Assembly (NCBI GenBank): GCA_033807775.1
Contig: CM066326.1
Location: 87,210,873 to 87,274,872, forward strand
From: Saussurea involucrata
Lineage: Eukaryota > Streptophyta > Magnoliopsida > Asterales > Asteraceae
DNA length: 64,000 nucleotides
Direction of reading: 5' to 3'
Shown here: one piece after another, positions 56,341 through 64,000 of the stretch
Layout of the letters: the number at the start of each line of letters is the position of its first letter
Numbering within the stretch: the stretch's first letter is position 1
Translations under genes and position numbers: made by a program
The notes under the pieces: generated by a model
What the model was told of the DNA's origin: nothing
Databases searched by the model: none
What the model saw: the letters and a program-made list of their open reading frames with translations, nothing else

Positions 56341-57499
56341 CAAAAACAGGATAAGAGTTAGGTAAACAGTCCTGAAACATGTTTTTGGGATTTACACATT
56401 GTTATAGCAAAGTTAAGTCAAACGCTAAAAAAAACTAAAATACATGTAACTAATTGTTAAACAATTTTTTTCCCTTTTCAAAAATTTAGCCTTTTTGAAT
56501 CATTTTTACAAATTTAAGTAATGCTTGGTGAAATCGTTATAGCATAGAATAATGATGAAAATCTTTAACACATTGGAGATTTTGCTAACCGAAACACAAC
56601 TTAAGACTAAACTATGATGCAAATGTAATTTAACTTAATTATAGTTGTTGGCCAGAAAGTTTTATTTGCACAAATAGCAACAAAAAAGAAACAGAAGAAA
56701 AATACTCAAAGCCAATTTATAGATGCATACACACATAACCAAGATACCTTAGCAAAAGCAAAACCAAATAATTTTTCATTCATTTCCATTAATATAAGCA
56801 AGTGCAAAACTTGGTCAACAAAACTTCACATGATTGTAGCAAGCATGAACAAAAACAGGACAATGTTAAATAAACAGAAAATCAAATATAGAATAAACAT
56901 TGAAAAGGCCTACGCCAAACAAATATCCAGCTACAAACATAAGAACCTCCATCTGGTGGTGCAGTCTCCATCTATCCATCTTCTCAGTACCAGTACATTA
57001 AATCTCATATCCTTGATTTTTGTTCTTTGCTTTATGACCAAACCACTCCTGCACCAACGTTTAAAAGGTTCAAAATACAAATAAATCATCTTATTTTGTT
57101 TTCTTTTTTATCCTTGCAACGTTTGAAAAAGATGAAATACGTACAAAATTCATTATGTTTTTTCTTTTATAAAAGATTTCATTATCTTCTCCATAAAAGT
57201 ATTTTGAGACTAAACACACAAAAGCATACAGACTTAGCATCAAAATATGAAGAAAAAAACAAACAAACAGGAGATGGTTGAACCAAGTAGTAATATACAA
57301 GTAGACAAGACTTACTGCTCGCCATTGTGCTAACTATATCCCAGTCAGAGAGACCATATAAGTTGCATGCAACAAAATGACATATCTAGACAAAAACATA
57401 ATGGGGACAAATAACAAATCAGGAACATAAGATTATGAAAAATAAGTAGCAACATTAACAATTAATATAATAGGAGCAGGGAAATATATACATCTAAGT
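56341..57499. other. AT-rich region without a recognised gene
   Basis: Short frames at 56830-57084 and 57027-57281 show no domain and overlap each other. Nothing repetitive was recognised, so it may be unique sequence. Confidence 0.4.
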
Positions 57500-57746
57500 T
57501 AGGGGTGAGCAAAACTCGACCGACCCGACCAACCCGACCGACCCGATTGGTCTGAACCCGAAATTAGCCCGAACCCGAATGGCCTGAACCCGACCAACCC
57601 GAACCCGAACATGGTAATCGGGTAAATCGGATCGGGGCGGGTGGGGGATTTTTCAGGCCGAACCCGCCCGAAACCCGAACTATATATATATATATATTTT
57701 TCTTAAATATTATTTATATATATATATATATATATATGTTGCTGCA

Positions 57747-57793
<47 letters not shown>

Positions 57794-57849
57794 GCAGTGT
57801 GTGTATATATATATATATATGTTGTGCAGTGTGAGTGTGTGTGTGTGCA

Positions 57850-57906
<57 letters not shown>

Positions 57907-58001
57907 CAGTGTGTGTATATATATATATGTGTGTGCAGTGTGTGTATATATATATATGTGCAGTGTGTGTATATATATACCTATATATGTATTTACGTGC
58001 A

Positions 58002-58054
<53 letters not shown>

Positions 58055-58325
58055 CAGTGTGTGTATATATATATATGTGCAGTGAGTGTATATATGTGCA
58101 GTGAGTGTATATATGTTCAGTGACTGAAGTATGCAAACAGTTAGGATCGGCCCAACCCGAACCCGAAACCCGACAACCCGATCACCACCCGAACCCGACA
58201 ACCCGATTTAGACTTAGGGCGGGTTTCGGGGCCTCCAACTTCCACCCGAAACCCGATTAACCCGAAATGAAAAACCCGAAATGAAAAACCCGAACCCGCC
58301 CGACCCGCCCGTTTGCTCACCCCTA
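57500..58325. mobile_element. hAT MITE with compound microsatellite
   Basis: TIRs TAGGGGTGAGCAAA and its complement TTTGCTCACCCCTA; perfect 8-bp target duplication ATCTAAGT at 57492-57499 and 58326-58333. GACCCGA/CCCGAACCCGA subterminal repeats. The centre (57677-58125) is a (TA)n array broken about twelve times by TGTGCAGTGTGTG. Confidence 0.92.
57677..58125. repeat. (TA)n array interrupted by TGTGCAGTG units
   Basis: Alternating TA tracts of 5-25 units and TGTGCAGTGTGTG blocks. Low-complexity frames on both strands (Ile/Tyr and Cys/Val-rich) result from it and are not genes. Confidence 0.9.
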
Positions 58326-58539
58326 ATCTAAGTACAAAGAGCGGAGTAAACCTTGAGTGGTGGTATATTGTCAGCACCAAACAGAATCACTCATGCCCGT
58401 GTGATATCATGATGAACACTCAATACACATTTCAAGAATTCTTTGGAGTCTTGATGGAGGTGCTTACCGGATTTCCAGAATTCTCACAAACCAAAACATT
58501 GTTTTTAGCCATAATATATAGGAGGAAGAAGGGACTTAT

Positions 58540-59240
58540 TTTTGGGGCTTATTTTAGGCAAAATTAATCAATTTTGATTATTTCCTTAATTATGAATATA
58601 ACTAATACCATTTAGTTTCCTTTATTTTTGCGGCAAAATTAATTATTTCGAAATTACTGCAAAAATTAAACAAATTTCAAAATTTATTAATTATTTCGAA
58701 ATTGATTTCCCCATCCAAATAGACAAAGTTATTTTTGGGGCTTATTTAAAATGGTATTAATCAATTTTGATTATTTTCTTAATTATTTTGAAATTGATTT
58801 CCCCATCCAAATAACTATGAATGTAACTAATACCATTTAGTTTCCTTTTTTTTGGGGCAAAATTAATTATTTCGAAATTACTACAAAAACTAAACAAAAT
58901 TTGAAATTTATTAATTATTTCGAAATTGATTTCCCCATCAAAATAGACAAAGTGTTTATTTTATTTTTCAGGATAAAATAGACAAAGTGTTTATTTTATT
59001 TTTCAGGATAAAATAAGTCAAGCAATCCCAAACACCCCCTTAGAAAAAAAAATTATTATAAGAATGTATGATCAATTTAATTATTTCGAAATTACTGCAA
59101 AAATTAAACAAATTTTGGAATTTATTAATTATTTCGAAATTGATTTCCCCATCCAAATAGACAAAGTTATTTTTGGGGCTTATTTTAAATGTTATTAATC
59201 AATTTTGATTATTTCTTTAATTATTTCGAAATTGAAATCA
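58540..59240 (+). repeat. Diverged tandem duplications, TTATTTTTGGGGCTTATTTT unit
   Basis: Three to four copies of 180-260 bp containing TTTTTGGGGCTTATTTTA, AATTATTTCGAAATTACTGC and AAATTGATTTCCCCATCCAA. A MITE end GCAATCCCAAACACCCCCTTA at about 59022-59042 matches the right end of the MITE at 54951. Confidence 0.75.
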
Positions 59241-59439
59241 TTAATTGTTATGGATATATTTATGGACGTATTAACTGAAATATTTAATTAAGTATTTGTA
59301 GAGGGTTCCTGGTTTCCAAAAAAAAGTTAATGGTTTCCAAAAACAAAAGAATTAGGCTTCTCTCTCTAAAAAATTTAAGTAAATATGTTTTAAGTTGTAG
59401 TACATAGTGCTTAAATTGTTGTTTTTAAGAGTTTGAGGG

Positions 59440-59465
59440 CTTCGTGCTTTATAATATAGTATAGA
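59440..59465 (-). mobile_element. Helitron 5' end, minus strand
   Basis: On the minus strand TCTATACTATATTATAAAGC after A. It closely matches the starts at 55808 and 53703. Its 3' partner could be 54732 or a lost end. Confidence 0.5.
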
Positions 59466-59657
59466 TTAATAAATGCATTTTTTTACAAATTATATTATTA
59501 CAATATTCTCGTCAATAATTTCAAAATAAGTTTATTATTGAATATTTTTTTAACTTAATAATATTGTGAAATATCATAAATACGTATCAACAATTTTCAA
59601 GAATGACGTACCGAGATTTTTTTGAACTTGTACATTTTACGCTCTTATCTATGTTTA

Positions 59658-60054
59658 TCTATTATACTTCTTTAAAAGATAATTCCATTTACGGTTATTA
59701 TTGAATTTTTAAGAAGTACAAATCTCAATACATCATGTACAAGTTTAAAAGTTTTAAAACCTCTCATGTTCAACATGATAATTAAAAATAAAATTATTTT
59801 TTATTTTTAAATTACACTTTATATCATTATAATTAGTTATTTAATTTACTTTATATCCATTCTTCTTTCATTTTTCATCCTTATCATATCAACATACATA
59901 AACTAAAATACATTGACCATATTGATCTTTAATTTTATACATCCGATATGCGATTTAAAACGAATAAATATGAACAAGAAACAAAATTACTTTTTCGAAT
60001 TCTTGGCTTGAAATTCGAGATACTTCGCGCCGCATCGCGCGTGTACGTATCTAG
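59658..60054 (+). mobile_element. Short non-autonomous Helitron, 397 bp
   Basis: Starts TCTATTATACTTCTTTAAAA after A and ends GTACGTATCTAG before T, with a GCGC stem (CGCGCCGCATCGCGCG near 60026) about 10 bp upstream of CTAG. Similar in size and end structure to 53703-54111. Confidence 0.6.
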
Positions 60055-60270
60055 TTACAAATAAATAGAAAAGAATAACATAGCATCTTGGGTCACCCTT
60101 AACCATTAAGCACCCTGATTTTATTCTAAACAACCATATTTCATTTTGCATTATATCATAGAAGCCTCTTAACCATTCTGACCACTTAATCATTCTACAC
60201 CGAACCATTCAACAACCGTCAAACAACCCCTAAGTAGAAAACAAAAGATCGTATGGTACTTACTAAAATG

Positions 60271-60852
60271 GAAATCGACCAAAATAGCCAATTTCTACCA
60301 ACCAACTTCACGTTGTAGCCACTTTTGGACCCAAATTCCTATTTTAGCCAGATTAATAAAGGAGAACTTTTTTTACACAAAAAGATCTTTAGGGGCCGTT
60401 TACAAAACGTTTACCCGGGTAAGTGCTTACCAAGTCACATTAGCTTATCGGATGGATATGACAATGACTAAAAATCTTACCCGGTAAGAGCAGAAGCAAG
60501 GACCGATAGTCGAAAGCAATGACCGAGAGTGCGGCTCTTACCAAGGTTAGCGCTTACCGGCTAAATTGTTGCATACGATGCCATTTTCGTGGACTAAAAT
60601 CTTACCCGAGAAGTAAGTGATAGTGTTGAATTTTACCGGTTAGCACTTACCCGGGTAAGTGATTAGGTAAACGGCTCCTTACACAAAATTTTGAATCTTT
60701 GAACCCAAAAAAAGTCTTTCTTTAATCTGAATTCGAGTTCACTCAAATGCGCAAGACAATTAAGTGAACTCTAGCTAAAACGGAAATTCAATTGAAAAAG
60801 TGGCTAGAAAGCGAACTTGGTTGGGAAGACCGGGTATTTTGGTCGATTTCCA
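60271..60852. mobile_element. TIR element with GGAAATCGACCAAAAT ends
   Basis: GGAAATCGACCAAAATAGCC at the left is mirrored by GGTATTTTGGTCGATTTCC at the right. No short target duplication was clear. A MITE is nested at 60392-60678. Non-coding. Confidence 0.6.
60392..60678. mobile_element. MITE, GGGGCCGTTTAC ends, TTA target
   Basis: Ends GGGGCCGTTTAC and (reverse complement) GGAGCCGTTTAC, flanked by TTA at 60389-60391 and 60679-60681. The interior carries several CTTACCCGGTAAG-type palindromes. Relatives: 61787-61917 and the remnant at about 49640-49815. Confidence 0.8.
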
Positions 60853-60869
60853 TAGGTGGCTGAAAACGA

Positions 60870-61201
60870 AACGAAACGATAGTGAAAGCAAATTCAGGTG
60901 TAAATCAGCAGCAGGAGCATTTAGTAACAAAATCGAGGTTACATATTTCAAATAACATGATACCACCTATTTTATAGCCCAAGTATCTGCCTGCTAAATA
61001 ATCTATTCCTACAAAGTTAACTTACCCGAACGAAGAATTCTATTCATACCCATAACCGCTTCCGTTAATCAGATAGGAGTTATATTCCGACAGATCACTA
61101 CCATCATCTCTACATCGACACCATACCAATGACCACCGGTCATCATGACATCGAGGAGTAGCTCTGTATTTTACAGACGATGGACAGTACCAGACCACGT
61201 C
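60870..61201 (-). other. PRP39: Likely 3' untranslated region of PRP39
   Basis: Non-coding sequence directly after the PRP39 stop codon on the minus strand, with no repeat ends seen. The 3' end of the transcript cannot be placed from sequence alone. Confidence 0.4.
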
Positions 61202-61318
61202 TTAATAATAGGCGCCGCCGTAGTAGGACTGAGGAGCGGCGGCAGTTGGTTGTTGAGCTGGTGTCAATGTTGGTGCTGCTGCTGCCTGCTGCGCGTAAAC
61301 TTGCTGTGGGATGGCCTG
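61202..61318 (-). CDS. PRP39: PRP39 last coding exon
   Basis: 39 codons including TAA. The acceptor reads TTTCAGCAG, a NAGNAG tandem site: use of the second AG would drop one Gln. The product is a Gln/Ala/Pro-rich tail ending GGAYY. Confidence 0.85.
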   Translation of the reverse strand, partial: QAIPQQVYAQQAAAAPTLTPAQQPTAAAPQSYYGGAYY

Positions 61319-64000
61319 CTGAAATTATAAAAACATATATATATATATAATTGTGAGAAAGTAACCGACCCAAAATCCACACAACTTGCGATTATCAAAC
61401 TACCCATTGTTTTTAACATCAAAATGTGAGGAACCAAAGGTTCTTTGGCTCGGTGGTATCGCTAGATCCCAGCATTCTTGGAGGTCAAAGCCTCAAACTT
61501 CACCTGAATGCGTGAGTTTTGCCGTGTATAAAATACACTTTAAAAAAATATGACAAGAACTATGTATCATCTTCGTTATGCCCTTGTCTTTGCTTGCACT
61601 TAAACTTCTGATAATTAACACTCCCTCTGTCTCAAAATATGTGTACACAATGAAAAAGACAAAGCTGTAGGAATGTATAAACTTACACTTTTTAACTAAT
61701 TAATTATGACAATTTTACCCTTAATAATGAAGATAGAAACTTTCTCCATCTCATCGCCAATTGTAGAACGGGAAAGTAGACACTTAGGGGCCGTTTAGCA
61801 AATGCTTAACGGGTAAGAGTCTCCTCACTCACTTACTGGGTAAGATTTTCAGTTTTTCCCATCTCACAAGTGACATCCGGTAAGCGCTTACCCGATAAGA
61901 GTTTGGTAGACGGTCCCTTGCTTCTAAAAGTGGACGCTTACTTTGGGACAAACTAAAAAGACACGAAGAAACTTATTTTGGGACGGAAGGAGTACGCGTT
62001 TATAAGAACCAGTTTTGTATATGCAAATCTAAAGATACCTGAACCGGGTATGAAGCAGGATAGGCAGCATAAGCAGCAGCAGCCGCAGCTTGTGGAACCG
62101 ATGTTGGGGCTTGTGGTTGGGCATAGCTGCTTCCATAAGCATTATAGGTGCCATAACCGGCCTAAAAACAGATAAAATTTCCAATCCTCAGTGATATAAA
62201 AAATGTAACCCGTTAAACTATCTGGCTAAATCGATTTTAAATAACTTGAAAATATACACTTATCCTTCTCTAACACACTTAACTGCAATAGAAATAGCAA
62301 ATTATAAAAAATGAGTTCTGAATGATGAAGACAAGAGTCTTGTAGTCGTTGTTGACAGCATGAATAATGTAACTTTCAGCAGATGACAGGAACGAGTACG
62401 GGTGTTTAACGAGTCGAGCTCTATAACACCAATGTTCGACTCGACTCATTCAAGAACTTGATTAAATTTTTCGAGTCCGAGCCGAGCCGAACACACTTTT
62501 CGAGTCAAACATTATTGAGTTCGAGCCAATAAGCGAGCTAATCGATCTGGAGCTCGAGCCCAAACTCGAACATTGAAAAAATATTCGAGCTCGAGCTCGA
62601 TCCCTACTGTGAGAAAGTTATTCGAACTCCACTCGAGCCCAGTACTATTTTTTCAACTTGACTCGGCTCGTTAACACCCTTACCCCTAGGCACGAGCACA
62701 AGCAAAAGAAGGAATACAAACAGAAGTCTAGATTTTATTAAATAACAATACCTGTTGGTTATAGGTTGCGGGCCATTGTTGTCCTTGAGCAGCTTGTGTA
62801 GCTTGTGGCCAGGACTGAGCCTGGACACCGTAACCTGCAGGCCACTGGTTCTGTGTGCCCTGGTAGGCACCTGCCACTGATGGAGCAGGAGAAACAGCAC
62901 CGGTTTTCGCGAGCTTTGCTCTATCGGAAACTAAATAACCCTCCATGTGTCGCTTCTTGGACTCTGAGGCACTTTTATGATGTAAGAAGAGCTTCGCGTG
63001 CCGATTGTCTGCCTTCTTGATGGACTGTGTGTCCCCAAATAGATCTAGAAACTGCAGAATAAACTGTCACGGAATCTGCATAACACATTCTATTCCCCTT
63101 CTCCCCCCCCTCCCCCCCCCCCCCCCCCAAAATAAATGTCCACGATGATAAAGGCACACAGTCTTAGGCATCATTAGGCAAAACTAAGCTAGCTTATTTT
63201 TTTGGGTATGACAAAAGCTAGCTTATTGATAAGCTACTTGGAGTAGCTTTATAGCTTATGAGGAGCTTTTTGTGACTTTTTCCAATTATACCCTCATTAA
63301 TATTAAATATTAATTTATTAACTATTCATTATAAATAAATATTAATTATTAGAATTTAATTATTACTAATATTAAAAAATATTAATTAAAATTTGATTAT
63401 ACATTGATATTAATTTTTATTTATTGTTGATCATATCAGATATTTTTATATTAATCAATATATCTTAGTTATCAATTACTAGTATTTTTTTAATTATTAT
63501 TCGATTATTTTTTCATATTATATGTAACGGGTATTTAACAATTTCAAAATTTATAGTATATATAATAATTAATTTTAAATTCTTTTATTAACATATTATA
63601 TTATTTAATTTTTTTAACTACCTTCTTGTATTAATTAACATATTATATAACTATTAATTTGTTTAAGTTATATTATTAAATATTGTAATTGATTATCTTT
63701 TAAGATGTCCTTTTTGGTCATTTTACATGTTTTGCTAGTTTTTGTCAAACGTGACTTATTCATCAGCTAGTTTATCAGCTACCGACTAACTTATCAACTA
63801 GTTTGCCAAACATAGCCTTAGAAATGTGTAATTATTGCACTTTTAATTAACTAAATGACAATTTTACCCTTATAAGAGTAAGTAGGCAAAGTGGCCATGT
63901 ATTTTGGGACAAATTAAAATACACAATGTGGCCACAAGATACTTTTACCTCCAAGAAAATGCTGGATAACTCTTCTCTCTCAGCGTAACTTGCAGGATTC
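61202..64000 (-). CDS. PRP39: PRP39, pre-mRNA-processing factor 39 (3' part, four exons visible)
   Basis: PRP39 is a U1 snRNP-associated splicing factor made of HAT repeats; it acts in the nucleus in 5' splice-site selection. Visible exons, in transcript order: 63949-64000 (continues beyond the window), 62752-63051, 62039-62161 and 61202-61318, with TAA at 61202-61204. All visible introns have GT/AG ends and phase 0. The protein runs from EREELSSIFLE through FLDLFGDTQSIKKADNRH and FLHHKSASESKKRHMEGYL (end of the HAT region), into a low-complexity Gln/Ala/Pro/Tyr tail (QNQWPAGYG, SYAQPQAPTSVPQ) ending SYYGGAYY, as I recall for plant PRP39. The open frame and splice sites are undamaged. Introns hold several MITEs. 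The N-terminal HAT repeats lie outside the window. Confidence 0.85.
61437..61515 (+). other. tRNA-like SINE head candidate in a PRP39 intron
   Basis: TTTGGCTCGGTGGTATCGC resembles an A box and AGGTCAAAGCCTC a weak B box about 35 bp on. No poly(A) tail or target duplication seen. Weak call. Confidence 0.3.
61621..61992. mobile_element. Stowaway-type MITE (Tc1/mariner) in a PRP39 intron
   Basis: Ends CTCCCTCTGTCTCAAAATA and (reverse complement) CTCCTTCCGTCCCAAAATA, the classic Stowaway terminus; the right flank is TA, the left flank CA (mutated). About 240 bp without the nested MITE at 61787-61917. Part of a related sequence recurs at about 63830-63935. Confidence 0.85.
61787..61917. mobile_element. 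MITE nested in the Stowaway element
   Basis: 131 bp; ends GGGGCCGTTTAGC and (reverse complement) GGGACCGTCTACC; flanks TTA and TTG. Same family as 60392-60678, with GGGTAAGA/CTTACCCG motifs. Confidence 0.75.
62039..62161 (-). CDS. PRP39: PRP39 penultimate exon
   Basis: 41 codons, phase 0 at both ends; acceptor TTTTTAG, donor CAG/GTATCT. Encodes AGYGTYNAYGSSYAQPQAP and a run of six Ala. Confidence 0.85.
62397..62688. mobile_element. hAT MITE in a PRP39 intron
   Basis: Subterminal GGGTGTTTAACGAGTCGAG at the left and CTCGGCTCGTTAACACCC at the right; outer ends TACGGG and (reverse complement) TAGGGG. Flanks GGAACGAG and GGCACGAG agree at 7 of 8 bases. The interior is rich in GAGCTCGAGC-type sequence. 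Confidence 0.7.
62752..63051 (-). CDS. PRP39: PRP39 exon with the end of the HAT region and start of the Gln-rich tail
   Basis: 100 codons, phase 0; acceptor TTCTGCAG, donor CAG/GTATTG. Starts FLDLFGDTQSIKKADNRHAK and ends GQQWPATYNQQ. Confidence 0.88.
63095..63128. repeat. C-rich tract
   Basis: CTCCCCCCCCTCC followed by a run of about 15 C, in the PRP39 intron. Run lengths in such tracts are often unreliable in assemblies. Confidence 0.8.
63167..63817. mobile_element. PIF-like AT-rich TIR element in a PRP39 intron
   Basis: Ends GGCATCATTAGGCAAAACTA and (reverse complement) GGCTATGTTTGGCAAACTAG, flanked by TTA at 63164-63166 and 63818-63820. It is the undisturbed copy of the element split at 19576-28560. 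Confidence 0.7.
63949..64000 (-). CDS. PRP39: PRP39 exon, cut by the window edge
   Basis: At least 52 bases; encodes NPASYAEREELSSIFLE up to donor GAG/GTAAAAG. The junction to the next exon restores the SSIFLE-FLDLFG order expected of PRP39. Confidence 0.8.

Noticed and set aside
57710..58201. Ile/Tyr-rich and Cys/Val-rich frames of 89-163 codons
   Set aside because: They are translations of a TA/TG compound microsatellite inside a hAT MITE.
62604..62900. 98-codon minus-strand frame across the PRP39 exon-intron border
   Set aside because: It is in another phase than the PRP39 reading frame and extends into the intron and hAT MITE.

Overview
This window is a stretch of nuclear plant chromatin, almost all of it transposable elements, with the 3' end of one host gene at the right edge. 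Evidence for a plant: LTR retrotransposons primed by initiator-Met tRNA, a chromodomain Ty3/gypsy element, 8-bp-TSD hAT and 9-bp-TSD Mutator-like elements, Helitron ends and a Stowaway MITE, in an AT-rich background. The host gene is a plant PRP39 splicing factor. I lean towards a large-genome eudicot, perhaps Asteraceae, but nothing here proves it.

Layout. 1-8375: a decayed minus-strand chromovirus (Tekay/Del-like), LTR-internal-LTR, followed by a stub of a second internal region. 8376-18975: a minus-strand Ty1/copia element reduced to gag, a long leader, PBS and one LTR. It is split by a solo gypsy LTR (8947-10847), a TIR element flanked by a 208-bp duplication (11594-12854), two (TA)n-bounded TIR elements and a small MULE. 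18982-28560: a nest. A PIF-like MITE abuts an AT-rich element (about 19576-28560), which was split by a hAT (19620-24275) and a MULE (24537-28125). The hAT holds four (TA)n-bounded TIR elements, one of which carries a piece of a RAB GTPase gene. 28581-47877: the main structure, a tandem array of a non-autonomous gypsy element with four LTRs and three internal regions, nearly identical and bounded by one 5-bp target duplication. 47886-53297: hAT elements (one with a repeat-protein fragment) and a long-TIR element holding a MULE MITE and a Tip100-like hAT, which itself holds another hAT. 53703-60054: Helitron ends, MITEs, tandem repeats and a hAT with a compound microsatellite. 60271-64000: a foldback element, then PRP39 on the minus strand. 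Four exons are visible, and each of its three visible introns carries transposon sequence.

No intact autonomous transposon was found. The gypsy pol keeps an open RNase H-integrase frame but has lost protease and reverse transcriptase catalytic residues. The tandem elements code for nothing yet keep PBS, PPT and LTR ends, so any movement would depend on proteins from another element. PRP39 is the only host gene I would call expressed.

The points most worth following up are the single-TSD tandem LTR array, the palindromic motif arrays that occupy matching places in three related LTR types, the (TA)n-bounded element families sharing a terminal motif, the 208-bp duplication around one TIR element, and the captured RAB fragment. 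All comparisons were made by eye.
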